This document shows, piece after piece, positions 6,225 through 13,958 of a stretch of DNA of 17,923 bases. This stretch comes from Bacillota bacterium (GTDB lineage Bacteria; Bacillota; Clostridia; Christensenellales; Christensenellaceae): positions 1 through 17,923 of the forward strand of contig JAEWMJ010000055.1 of assembly GCA_023393165.1 (NCBI GenBank), read 5' to 3'. The first letter of the stretch is position 1. Each line of letters begins with the position of its first letter. A model generated the notes under the pieces. That model ran no database searches. It was given only the letters and a program-made list of their open reading frames with translations, and was not told where the DNA came from. The position numbers and the translations under genes are program-made.

Positions 6225-6249
6225 TGTCTCTTATCTATTGACTATTTCA
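6225..6249 (-). repeat. right terminal inverted repeat of the IS
   Basis: It begins 13 bases after the orfB stop and ends CA. It holds an outward-facing -35-like TTGACT at 6238-6243, with no matching -10 in the right flank. Confidence 0.88.
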
Positions 6250-6387
6250 CCTTTTGGCGGTTTTTTAATGCTTTTTATTTTACTCCCACACAAACGTAAA
6301 TCATACCAGACTAACATTTGTCTTGGCACAACTAGAAAGATGGCCAAGTCATAAGCAAAAGACGGGAGCATATAATGTATGGTTCCG

Positions 6388-6624
6388 TTAATCAAAGGTT
6401 TTTGGGTTTGTATAGCCCGGCTTTATGAGAACATTATCTTTACCTTTGACAAACTCATTATACACGCCCTCCCACTCGCCGAAAGAGTATTCCTCTACAG
6501 ATACGGAAATGTATTTTTCCGGCTTACCCAAGGTTTTGTTTACAATGGCGGTGATTTGCTCTGCGGCCTCTTTCAGTTGTTTCTGTGAGGGACCGCTGAT
6601 CGTCTTGATTACAATATGAGGCAT
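6388..6624 (-). CDS. 4-oxalocrotonate tautomerase family protein, PptA-like
   Basis: The 78-residue protein begins Met-Pro, so removal of Met exposes the catalytic N-terminal proline of this superfamily of keto-enol tautomerases. The start MPHIVIKTISG and the segment ISVSVEEYSFGEWEGVY resemble E. coli PptA (YdcE) in length and pattern. AAAGGAGG lies 7 bases before ATG 6624; the same frame extends upstream to 6744 but that part overlaps the neighbouring gene and has no ribosome site. It is 31 bases downstream of the PPOx-like gene on the same strand, likely one operon. The physiological substrate is unknown. No strong terminator is seen before the IS; only a weak CTTGGC/GCCAAG pairing lies in the 138-base gap. 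Confidence 0.86.
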   Translation of the reverse strand: MPHIVIKTISGPSQKQLKEAAEQITAIVNKTLGKPEKYISVSVEEYSFGEWEGVYNEFVKGKDNVLIKPGYTNPKTFD

Positions 6625-6655
6625 ATTAAACCCTCCTTTAATAAAATTGGTCTTA

Positions 6656-7048
6656 TCAGAATCGTACCTCTTTTGGCTCGCCGCCGAAGGTGTAAAAGAT
6701 GGCGGTGGCATCTTTGAGGTAATACACCACGTTATTGCCGTCATTTACGGCGTACATCCCGCGCAAGGAAGGATATGCAGCCAGCAGGCTTTCCTGCGCC
6801 TCGGTACGGTTATCCTCCACAAGGTTTGCGGCAACGCGAATCCACGTTTGGCCGTCAAAGGCGGACAGTTCAACTTTGGGATTCCGGCCCAATTGCTTTA
6901 CAACATCCTTTTTCTTACCTGTTTGAATGTAGAGTTTGCCTTCAAACAGATTGACAGTGCCAAAAGGGCGAACCCTGGGTTGGTCGCCGTCAACCGTGGC
7001 AAGATAGTATGTTCCTGCTTTCTTCAAAAAATCGTGTACGGATTGCAT
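6656..7048 (-). CDS. pyridoxamine 5'-phosphate oxidase-like flavin-binding protein
   Basis: The 130-residue protein matches the short split-barrel PPOx-like/NimA-like family. Diagnostic stretches are TYYLATVDGDQPRVRPFG (about 13-30), KLYIQTGKKKDVVKQL with NPKVEL (about 38-61), and WIRVAANLVED (about 69-79). Members bind FMN or F420 and act as small redox or detoxification enzymes; many have no known substrate. It is too short for true PdxH. AAGGAGG lies 7 bases before ATG 7048. It is the first gene of a likely two-gene unit with the tautomerase. Confidence 0.86.
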   Translation of the reverse strand: MQSVHDFLKKAGTYYLATVDGDQPRVRPFGTVNLFEGKLYIQTGKKKDVVKQLGRNPKVELSAFDGQTWIRVAANLVEDNRTEAQESLLAAYPSLRGMYAVNDGNNVVYYLKDATAIFYTFGGEPKEVRF

Positions 7049-7073
7049 GGCTACCCCTCCTTATTTTATAAAA

Positions 7074-7082
7074 AGTATAACA
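7074..7082 (-). promoter_or_regulatory. candidate extended -10 promoter for the PPOx-tautomerase unit
   Basis: Read on the minus strand, TGTTATACT is a good extended -10 (TG-N-TATACT) 26 bases before the start codon. No good -35 is seen at 16-18 bases upstream. Confidence 0.45.
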
Positions 7083-7406
7083 TAACCACACTTATTTTAC
7101 CGGAACTTTATGCATTAGTAAATGGCATTTTAACGGCTTGCAAAGCATGAAAGTTCCTGGTTTGGATTTTGAGTATTTTCATTACAACCAATTATATAAT
7201 GTCTCAATCAGCTCTATTGGCGTTGTTAATCTGGAATAATGGATGTAAACTCATCTGGAAAATGTAGTACAGCAGGCTATCCTAAAAAGTTAGAACTTTG
7301 CTAAATGTAAATGAACGCTTAATTTTTTAACCTGATATAACGATAATCAATAAAGGAAGCATTAGATACAAAATTTTTATAAATATTAAAAAAGGTATCA
7401 ATACTT
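7083..7406. other. AT-rich intergenic region between divergent units
   Basis: This gap of about 320 bases holds no convincing gene. TATAAT at 7195-7200 could be a -10 for the glycosyltransferase pair, but TTGAGT at 7169-7174 is 20 bases away, too far for a normal -35. If used, it would give a leader of about 200 bases. A 30-codon open frame at 7147-7239 lacks a ribosome site. Confidence 0.35.
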
Positions 7407-8984
7407 ATGGATTTTGAATTATATATTAACACGGTTGATTTGCTTAAAACCACGTATGATGGAGCAAAATATGCACTTAATTCATATAAGACAGGCGATA
7501 TTGAGACATTCGCTAATATTATGGAGAATATTGAAAATGCAATTGCAAACATAAATCAAAAATTATTACCATTGTCAACTCAATTGGAAGAGTTGCAGTG
7601 TTTTAATATAATAGATAATTTACAAAACTCACTTAAAAACTTGGAAAATCGGATTAACAACGGTGAATTTAAACGCGGTGAAATTATATTAGAGTTTGAA
7701 ATTGTACCTTTATTGGCTGAATTAAAAGAAGACTTGTATTTTTTTACGCTTATTTATCCTGATAAAAGTAAAATGGATCAATACTATAAAAATGAATTTG
7801 CACGAAATCATCAAAATGAATATTTGCTTGAAGGCAAAACGCGCTTTAATGTTTCTATTGTTGTAACCGCATGGAACAAACTGGACTACACTAAGCTATG
7901 TATTGAAAACATTTTTAAATATACTGATTTTAAGGGCTTGAATTGTGAGTTGATCACCATCAATCATGGTTCTACTGATGGCACAGAAGAATTCTTTGAG
8001 ACTTTACCACATGAGAAAAAAATTAACTTAAAAAACAATATGTGTGCAATTAGTCTCACGTATCCGCCGCGGATCGTTGAAGGCCGGTATTATGTGAACA
8101 TCAGCAATGACATAATAGTCACTAAAAATTGGCTGGAAAATATGCTGAGATGCATGGAAGAAGATAATACGACAGCGGTGGCCGTTCCCACAACGCCAAA
8201 TATAAGCAACTACCAGTCTATAGATGTACAATACAATAATATAGAAGAAATGCACAGCTTTGCCGAAAATTTCAATGTCTCGAATTCAGATTTATGGGAA
8301 GAACGGGTAAGACTCTGCCCGGCAGTCGAAATTATTAATATGGATATTGTAAATAAAATTGGATTTTGTGACCGTTATTTCAGATATATGGAATTTACGG
8401 ATGATGACGCAGGTGTCCGGTTCAGAAGATCTGGCTATAAGCAAATTCTTTTAAGGGATACTTATTGTCATCACTTTGGCAGTGTTACGCTGGGCACGGC
8501 ACAGAAAAAAAATAGTACTATTGAAAAAAGCAGAAAATTATTTTCCGAAAAACATGGTTATGATCCTTGGGGACTTGGATTCTGTTATGATTTAAACGTT
8601 ATCAAGTCCCTGGATTTTAATAAAAAGGGGCATATCAATATTTTAGGAATAGATGCAGGTGTAGGATCAACTCCCCTGCAAATTAAAAATGAATTAAAGC
8701 GTAAAGGGAACCGTGATGTAACTTTATATAATTTTGCAACAGATGGCCGTTTTGATTTCGACTTGAAACTATATTCTGATGTTTTTATTGCGGATGATAT
8801 AAAAGATTTAAAAAATATTTTTGTCGATGAAAAGTTTGATTATATTTATGTTGGCAAAGAGATTGAAGAATATCATAATTATAATTATATTCTGCAGATT
8901 TTAAACAATAAACTCTGCAAAGGCGGCTCTCTTATTATTAATAATCAAATCGCTGTAAAAATCATGAAAAAAGCAGTCATATAG
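7407..8984 (+). CDS. family-2 glycosyltransferase with helical N-terminus and methyltransferase-like C-terminus
   Basis: The 525-residue protein has three parts. Residues 1-130 are mostly helical and of unrecognised family. Residues about 148-395 form a GT-A fold: NVSIVVTAWNKLDYTKLCIENI, NHGSTDGTEEFF (186-197), NISNDIIVT (231-239, in the metal/nucleotide-binding place of the DxD motif), and FTDDDAGVRFRRSGY (330-344, acceptor/base region). Residues about 409-525 look like a short SAM-methyltransferase-type Rossmann domain, with GIDAGVGSTP (414-423) and KGGSLII near the end. Such fusions occur in clostridial surface or flagellin glycan clusters, but no flagellin or S-layer gene is here. The gene is AT-rich compared with its neighbours. 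The ribosome site AAAGG is 11 bases from ATG, longer than usual. The next gene starts 27 bases downstream, probably in the same operon. Confidence 0.82.
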   Translation: MDFELYINTVDLLKTTYDGAKYALNSYKTGDIETFANIMENIENAIANINQKLLPLSTQLEELQCFNIIDNLQNSLKNLENRINNGEFKRGEIILEFEIVPLLAELKEDLYFFTLIYPDKSKMDQYYKNEFARNHQNEYLLEGKTRFNVSIVVTAWNKLDYTKLCIENIFKYTDFKGLNCELITINHGSTDGTEEFFETLPHEKKINLKNNMCAISLTYPPRIVEGRYYVNISNDIIVTKNWLENMLRCMEEDNTTAVAVPTTPNISNYQSIDVQYNNIEEMHSFAENFNVSNSDLWEERVRLCPAVEIINMDIVNKIGFCDRYFRYMEFTDDDAGVRFRRSGYKQILLRDTYCHHFGSVTLGTAQKKNSTIEKSRKLFSEKHGYDPWGLGFCYDLNVIKSLDFNKKGHINILGIDAGVGSTPLQIKNELKRKGNRDVTLYNFATDGRFDFDLKLYSDVFIADDIKDLKNIFVDEKFDYIYVGKEIEEYHNYNYILQILNNKLCKGGSLIINNQIAVKIMKKAVI

Positions 8985-9011
8985 GTAAAGGAGAACAGGA
9001 GAGAGTAAAAT

Positions 9012-11105
9012 ATGTTGTTATCTATTGGTATGATAGTAAAAAATGAAGAAAAATACTTGCGGCGTTGCCTTCAGGCATTGGTTCCTATATTAGAACAAGT
9101 AAACAGTGAATTGATCATAGCCGATACCGGTTCAACAGATAATACGGTTAATATTGCAAAAGAATTTACTAAAAATGTTTTTAATTTCGAATGGTGTAAT
9201 GATTTTGCAAAAGCCCGTAATTCCACCTTGAAAAAAGCAACCGGCGAGTGGTATATGCAGATTGATGCCGATGAGATAATAACCGATGCAATGCCATTGA
9301 TAGAATTTTTTAATTCGGGAGAGTATAAAGATTTTAATGCTGCAACCTATATAATCAGAAGCACAAATGATTTAGCATTAAAAGAATATGCGGATATGAT
9401 AAGCCCAAGAATTATAAAAATAAAAGAAAATTCTTGTTATATAGGCGCGGTACATGAAAAATTAAATCATGCTTATTATCCTTTAAAAAACTTGCCTTTA
9501 ATCGTAAATCATTATGGTTATGTAACCGAGCAAAATGAAGAATACATTGCGTTTAAAATGAATAGAAATTTGAAAATTATGTTTTCCGAACTTTCTGAGC
9601 ATCCAGATGATCCATTTTTATATTTGCATATCAGTAATGCTTACCGCTTGATCAAAGACAATCAAAAAGCATTGGCATATTGCGAAAAAGGTTTAAAATA
9701 CGGATCTTGGATGGAAAAGAGTCTTTTATATGCAAATATGATTAGAATTCATACCGATCTTTGCAATTACTCAAAAGTGATTGAACTTGCAGACATATAT
9801 TTCAGTTCTAAAAAAGAAAAAATTGGAACCGATCTGGAGATTTATTATTTTCAGGCATTAAGTAGTTTTTATCTTGGAAAAAACCAAGAAGCAATTCAAT
9901 CTTATAAAGATTACATAAGTTTCTTTACAGAATTCCAGCAGGGGCTTCATCAAACTTATGATACCCGCTGCCATTCAATTAATTTTATTGATGATACATA
10001 TTATAGAACAGCAATATTACAGCTTGCAAAATTATCAATTAAAACAAATAATTACAAAAGCGCGAAATCATATTTACGCTCTTTGCCTAAAACCAATTTT
10101 TTAAAAGATAAAAATAATGTTTTTTTGTGGCTAAGTATTGAAATTGAGTTGATGGGAAAATTAAAAGATTTTACAGGACTTGCAGAATTATATGAACAAT
10201 CTGATAAAACGGCACAGGAAATGATTCAAAAAATATTAGAAAGCGAGTTGCAGAATGAGGAATGCCGTCCGTTGATTTTTCAATATTTTACCGGCTTACA
10301 TGAGCCCAAATCACTTTTTGCAAGATTTATGGAATTGCGCGCAGATTATGATGCAAACAGGCTGACAGCGGAATTCGTCAATAATTTTATAAATGAAATG
10401 GAAGAATGGACCCCTATTTTTGCTGATGCGGTTTATTTCGCTTTTAAAACAGGGCTGTCGCTGGAGTTTATTGCAAGTAAGATTGATGCATATGATATTG
10501 GCGCTTTATTCTACAAAAATGAATACTATCACTATGATAATTTAACTTATCTTGTTCTGCCAATATTTTCAAAGATGGAACTAAATACAAACAGCCGGTT
10601 ATGGGTGTCATTTTTATTTTTTTGCGAACTTATTTCCGATGAAATACAGGAAAATTATATTTTTGATCTTTTTGCAGCGTATGCAAAGCTATCTTTTTCA
10701 TGTATGTCCACCATGTTTAAAGAAGAAATTTTAAATGAAAAAAATCTTCAACTTCTTCCGAAACAATTCAGAATTGCTTTTTATTGCTATATGGCAATAA
10801 AGGCAAAAGACAACAATCAATATACACAATATTTCCATTATTTAAAAATTGCGCTGCAATGTTGTCCTCAGCTTAAAAAAACCGTTGGATATTTAGCTGA
10901 ACAGATTCAAAATGATATAGATGATGCAAATAAAAAGAAAAAGGAATTTGATAATTATGCAAATAAAGTAAAAGAATCTATTCGCATTTTGATTTCTCAG
11001 GGAAAAATAAATGAAGCCGCAGAGTTTATTAAATCATATGAAAAACTTTGCCCGGGAGATACCGAAATTGAAATTTTAAAAAATAAAATCCAAAAAAGCT
11101 TATAA
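9012..11105 (+). CDS. family-2 glycosyltransferase with TPR-like C-terminal region
   Basis: The 697-residue protein begins with a GT2 domain of about 190 residues: SIGMIVKNEEKYLRRCLQ (4-21), ADTGSTDNT (37-45), WCNDFAKARN, and the DxD motif in QIDADEI (83-89). A long helical region follows (about 200-690), with repeats such as YLHISNAYRLIKDNQKALAY and IYYFQALSSFYLGKNQEAIQ that look like TPRs. This layout resembles SunS-like and flagellin-modifying enzymes, in which the repeats help hold a protein or peptide acceptor. No precursor peptide gene was found beside it, so the acceptor is unknown. AGGAGA lies 9 bases before ATG 9012. It follows the first glycosyltransferase by 27 bases and shares its AT-rich composition. 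No clear terminator is seen in the 120 bases after its stop. Confidence 0.88.
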   Translation: MLLSIGMIVKNEEKYLRRCLQALVPILEQVNSELIIADTGSTDNTVNIAKEFTKNVFNFEWCNDFAKARNSTLKKATGEWYMQIDADEIITDAMPLIEFFNSGEYKDFNAATYIIRSTNDLALKEYADMISPRIIKIKENSCYIGAVHEKLNHAYYPLKNLPLIVNHYGYVTEQNEEYIAFKMNRNLKIMFSELSEHPDDPFLYLHISNAYRLIKDNQKALAYCEKGLKYGSWMEKSLLYANMIRIHTDLCNYSKVIELADIYFSSKKEKIGTDLEIYYFQALSSFYLGKNQEAIQSYKDYISFFTEFQQGLHQTYDTRCHSINFIDDTYYRTAILQLAKLSIKTNNYKSAKSYLRSLPKTNFLKDKNNVFLWLSIEIELMGKLKDFTGLAELYEQSDKTAQEMIQKILESELQNEECRPLIFQYFTGLHEPKSLFARFMELRADYDANRLTAEFVNNFINEMEEWTPIFADAVYFAFKTGLSLEFIASKIDAYDIGALFYKNEYYHYDNLTYLVLPIFSKMELNTNSRLWVSFLFFCELISDEIQENYIFDLFAAYAKLSFSCMSTMFKEEILNEKNLQLLPKQFRIAFYCYMAIKAKDNNQYTQYFHYLKIALQCCPQLKKTVGYLAEQIQNDIDDANKKKKEFDNYANKVKESIRILISQGKINEAAEFIKSYEKLCPGDTEIEILKNKIQKSL

Positions 11106-11225
11106 AGCAATACGCTGAGGGATAAAAATACAGAGCGAGCATACGCCAAAGTATGATGAATCAAGTGCAGTATTTGTTTTTTCTTGTGCTGTAAGCGGCC
11201 GATGATTCTCGTCTTCGTTTGTATT

Positions 11226-12110
11226 TTACATAGAAATCACAATGAACAGTTTTCCTGCATTATAATTTGCTGAAATCTTTCCGCCCATTTGTTCTGTCAG
11301 AATCTTGGCAATGGACAGGCCCAAACCTGTACCGTTTTTTCCATTTTCAACGGTATAGAAACGGTCGAACAGCCGCCCCACCGTCACTTCATCCAGTTGT
11401 ATAGCATGGTTGCTGAATGTGATAACGCCCTGCTTAGATAGTGTTATCATCAGATCTCCGTCACTGTATTTTATGGCATTGCCGATCACATTACCAAGAA
11501 TGCGGGACAGAGCGGCTTTGTTGAGTTGCCGTTCTATCCGCACTTTCGGCATGGAAATTTCGGGTGTGATGCCTTTTTCCTTCAAGGCGCCATAATAAGC
11601 GGCTACGCTTTCCTCCAGCGCCTGATTCAGCGCCACAGATTCCCGGCTGTCATACTGGTTTACCGACACCACTACTGAATACCGGAACAGTTCTTCCGTA
11701 AGCAGCTTTAAAGCATCAATCCGGCTTGCGATGATCTCAAGATACCTCCGAACTTGTTCGGAGGTATCTTCGCGTTCCAAGAGATCCATGTATCCGCAGA
11801 TAGCCGTCAGCGGAGTGCGCAGGTCGTGTGTGATGTTGGTGACAGCTTCTTTTATTTCGCGGTCTCCCTGCATATACCGGATATGCTCTTTGCGCAGCAG
11901 CTTCAGCTGATGGTCAACGTCTGCGGCAAGCAGCCGCATTTTGCGGTCCGAGGTGGTGATATCGATGCCCACGTTGGTATCTGTGGCCAGCCTCGCGGCA
12001 AATTCTGAACGTATCTCATCAGCCGCCTTGCGCAGCCCGGCGATCTTAACTAGCAATATGCAAATGACCATGATGAGAACAGCACAAAGGCCGCAAAGCA
12101 GATAAATCAT
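11226..12110 (-). CDS. sensor histidine kinase, single membrane span
   Basis: The 294-residue protein has one N-terminal membrane helix (about 2-24), a short linker, a HisKA dimerisation domain with phospho-accepting His95 in ITHDLRTPLTAI, and a HATPase domain with the N box ILGNVIGNAIKYS (Asn207, Asn211) and the G box GKNGTGLGLSIAK (257-269). With almost no extracytoplasmic loop, it likely senses within the membrane or through the partner transporter, as in bacitracin/lantibiotic-type systems; that is inference. It should phosphorylate the response regulator encoded at 13959-14624. AAGGG lies 7 bases before ATG, overlapping the end of the permease gene, so translation is probably coupled. 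It is the last gene of the four-gene unit; no clear terminator follows. Confidence 0.92.
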   Translation of the reverse strand: MIYLLCGLCAVLIMVICILLVKIAGLRKAADEIRSEFAARLATDTNVGIDITTSDRKMRLLAADVDHQLKLLRKEHIRYMQGDREIKEAVTNITHDLRTPLTAICGYMDLLEREDTSEQVRRYLEIIASRIDALKLLTEELFRYSVVVSVNQYDSRESVALNQALEESVAAYYGALKEKGITPEISMPKVRIERQLNKAALSRILGNVIGNAIKYSDGDLMITLSKQGVITFSNHAIQLDEVTVGRLFDRFYTVENGKNGTGLGLSIAKILTEQMGGKISANYNAGKLFIVISM

Positions 12111-12120
12111 ATCGGCACCC

Positions 12121-12963
12121 TTATTTCAAATCCTTTCGTCGGAAGAGTAAAATTCCGAAGACGTTTGCAGCCACAATAATGATACCGGAGTACACAAACA
12201 TCAAATCCAGGTGGGGCGCATTTCGCGCGGCAATCTGCCATGCCTGCCCGGTTGGAAGAAAGTCCATGACCGCTTGATAAAGCGCCCTCTCGTCATTATT
12301 CAAATAGGACGGATTCGGAACCAGTTCTCCCGGCTGCACGACGGCCTGCCCGCCGCTGTTTATGGTCACAGAAGTAGATGGCAGAAATTCCGGCGCATTT
12401 ATTTTAGAGTCCAGAAGGTAGGCGCATAAGATGGCGGCAAATGCCAGGACGGTACAGAGAACGGCAACCAGCGCTTTGTTATGGTTCAGCATGGAGAGCA
12501 GGGAAAAGATCGCCGCGCATGCAACGGTCAGCAGCATACCGCTCAGCAGCAATAACAGAACGATTTGAAAGTCCGTCTGAAGAAGGCCCAGCAGCGGAAT
12601 TCCCAGTGCGCAGGTGGCAATCAAATAAGCCAGATTCATAAGAAGTCCGGCAACGGCGCAGACCACAAAATTTGCCAGATATATGGAGCTTCTGCTATGG
12701 CCTACAACCAGTTTGTTCCGGATCGTTCCATCACTGTATTCCGTCCCGATAAACAGGCTGCAAAATATTGCAATCAGAATTCCCACTGCAATGTAAGGGG
12801 AGAAGAAGGCGGCATCCATACTCGTATTATATCCATACTGTATTTTATTCAGGTATTCGTTCAGGCAGAAAGCCAAGCTGTACAGTATCATCGCCGCCAT
12901 GCCGATCCAAAAGCCCTTGCTTTTTTTGAGTCTTGTAAAATTTGCGCGAAGCAATTTATTCAT
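12121..12963 (-). CDS. ABC-2 type transporter permease
   Basis: The 280-residue membrane protein has about six hydrophobic spans: about 18-36, 55-74, 98-118, 130-155, 162-183 and 253-273. FIGTEYSDGTIRNKLVVGHSR (about 71-91) is the cytoplasmic coupling-helix region typical of ABC-2 permeases. The stretch of about 186-250 is probably an external loop. It should pair with the adjacent ATPase to export or expel a peptide-like or lipid-like substrate. CGGAGG lies 8 bases before ATG 12963, and the gene overlaps the ATPase gene by 8 bases, so the two are translationally coupled. It is not the large FtsX-like permease of the BceAB type. Confidence 0.9.
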   Translation of the reverse strand: MNKLLRANFTRLKKSKGFWIGMAAMILYSLAFCLNEYLNKIQYGYNTSMDAAFFSPYIAVGILIAIFCSLFIGTEYSDGTIRNKLVVGHSRSSIYLANFVVCAVAGLLMNLAYLIATCALGIPLLGLLQTDFQIVLLLLLSGMLLTVACAAIFSLLSMLNHNKALVAVLCTVLAFAAILCAYLLDSKINAPEFLPSTSVTINSGGQAVVQPGELVPNPSYLNNDERALYQAVMDFLPTGQAWQIAARNAPHLDLMFVYSGIIIVAANVFGILLFRRKDLK

Positions 12964-13870
12964 GGCAGCCGCCTCCGATCAGATTGATATAATAGCCTTC
13001 CAGGCTTTCACCACGTTCCGTTATCTTTATGATTTCACAGCCTTCTTTTGCCAAAGCCATTGTGATTTCTGTTACATTCCACTGCCCGAATACGTCGGCT
13101 TCATGATCGGAGATGATGGCATATTCGATTTTTTTATCGTCCAGCGCGCGGGCCAGTTCCTTGACGTTCGAAACCTCCAGCCGCATGCATTTTCGGCAGG
13201 CGGCCTCCAATTCCTTTGCGCTGATTTCTTTCATGATTCTCCCACTGTCAATAAAACCATAATGTGTCGCCAGCCGGGAAAGCTCGTCCAGGATGTGACT
13301 GGAGATCAGCACTGTGACCTGATGCTCACGGTTCAGTTTCAGAATCAATTCCCGGATCTCCACAATGCCTTGTGGGTCCAGCCCATTGGCCGGTTCATCC
13401 AAAACCAGAAAGTCCGGATCGCCCGCTAAGGCCACGGCAATGCCCAGCCGCTGGCGCATGCCCAGTGAGAAATTCTTTGCTTTCTTTTTACCGGTGTTGC
13501 CGAGTCCCACCAGTTCCAGCAATTCGCCGATACTCTCAAAGGATGGGCGGCCCAGCACACGGTATTGCTCCCGGATGTTCGCTTCCGCCGTCATATCAAG
13601 GTAGATGGACGGCGTTTCAACAATCGCGCCCATTCTTCGGCGCGAGGACGCGATGTCCTTTTCCGTATATCTCTTTCCGTAAAGCGTGTATTCTCCGGAT
13701 GTAGGACGCTGCAATCCACAAATGATCCGGATCAATGTCGTTTTTCCGGCGCCGTTTTTTCCCACAAAGCCATAAATAGCGCCCCTTTCCACATGCATGG
13801 AGATTTTATCCAGGGCTTTGAAATCCCGGTACTGTTTTGAGAGATTTTCTGTGCTTAAAACATATTCCAT
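12956..13870 (-). CDS. ABC transporter ATP-binding protein (BcrA/lantibiotic-immunity type)
   Basis: The 304-residue ATPase has Walker A GKNGAGKT (37-44), the signature FSLGMRQR (134-141; SLGMR in place of LSGGQ, common in BcrA-type proteins), Walker B FLVLDEP (154-160) and the switch histidine in ISSH (189-192). A C-terminal extension of about 90 residues follows. Family members drive drug, bacitracin or lantibiotic export; the substrate here is unknown. The start is placed at 13870 because AAGGAGG lies 7 bases upstream. The open frame reaches 13984 but would then overlap the regulator gene and swallow the operator repeats. It shares 8 bases with the permease gene downstream. Confidence 0.93.
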   Translation of the reverse strand: MEYVLSTENLSKQYRDFKALDKISMHVERGAIYGFVGKNGAGKTTLIRIICGLQRPTSGEYTLYGKRYTEKDIASSRRRMGAIVETPSIYLDMTAEANIREQYRVLGRPSFESIGELLELVGLGNTGKKKAKNFSLGMRQRLGIAVALAGDPDFLVLDEPANGLDPQGIVEIRELILKLNREHQVTVLISSHILDELSRLATHYGFIDSGRIMKEISAKELEAACRKCMRLEVSNVKELARALDDKKIEYAIISDHEADVFGQWNVTEITMALAKEGCEIIKITERGESLEGYYINLIGGGCHE

Positions 13871-13899
13871 ATCAATGCCTCCTTGTGCTTGATACCGGA

Positions 13900-13908
13900 A
13901 TGATAGCA
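13900..13908 (-). promoter_or_regulatory. extended -10 promoter of the ABC/kinase genes
   Basis: Read on the minus strand, TGCTATCAT is an extended -10 about 30 bases before the ATPase start. The expected -35 position (about 13923-13928, CCGCCG) has no consensus, which fits an activator-dependent promoter served by the half-sites at 13916-13956. Confidence 0.5.
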
Positions 13909-13915
13909 TGACATG

Positions 13916-13956
13916 GTTAAGCCGGCGGTAAAGAAAATGGTTAAGAAAGAGTAAAG
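13916..13956 (-). promoter_or_regulatory. four phased CTTWAC half-sites, likely response-regulator operator
   Basis: On the minus strand CTTTAC, CTTAAC, CTTTAC and CTTAAC occur in order (plus-strand positions 13951-13956, 13940-13945, 13928-13933 and 13916-13921). Starts are 11, 12 and 12 bases apart, about one helical turn. Both CTTAAC copies continue as CTTAACCAT. OmpR-family regulators bind such direct repeats, so the regulator encoded just upstream is the natural candidate to activate the transporter genes. Confidence 0.62.
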
Positions 13957-13958
13957 AT

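Larger units (their letters stand above)
4909..6249 (+). mobile_element. complete IS3-family insertion sequence (IS150-like), 1341 bp
   Basis: The element has orfA and orfB in overlapping -1-related frames, a DDE transposase, and imperfect 25-bp terminal inverted repeats beginning TG and ending CA. The repeats match at 20 of 25 positions. It looks intact. The flanks show no exact target duplication: CCG on the left and CCT on the right match at two of three bases. Assignment to the IS150 subgroup rests on the OrfA helix-turn-helix style and general layout and is less sure than the family. Confidence 0.92.

Noticed and set aside
6625..6744. 40-residue N-terminal extension of the tautomerase
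   Set aside because: The catalytic proline must follow the initiator Met, and ATG 6624 has AAAGGAGG at ideal spacing. The extension overlaps the upstream gene.
7147..7239. 30-codon frame MKVPGLDFEYFHYNQLYN... before the glycosyltransferases, considered as a possible peptide substrate
   Set aside because: No Shine-Dalgarno sequence precedes it, no leader or core-peptide features are seen, and it overlaps the possible TATAAT. It is too short to separate from chance in AT-rich DNA.
11106..11225. Gap between the convergent glycosyltransferase and kinase genes, searched for a terminator or small peptide gene
   Set aside because: Only a 5-bp CATAC/GTATG pairing was seen, without a T run. No small gene with a ribosome site was found.
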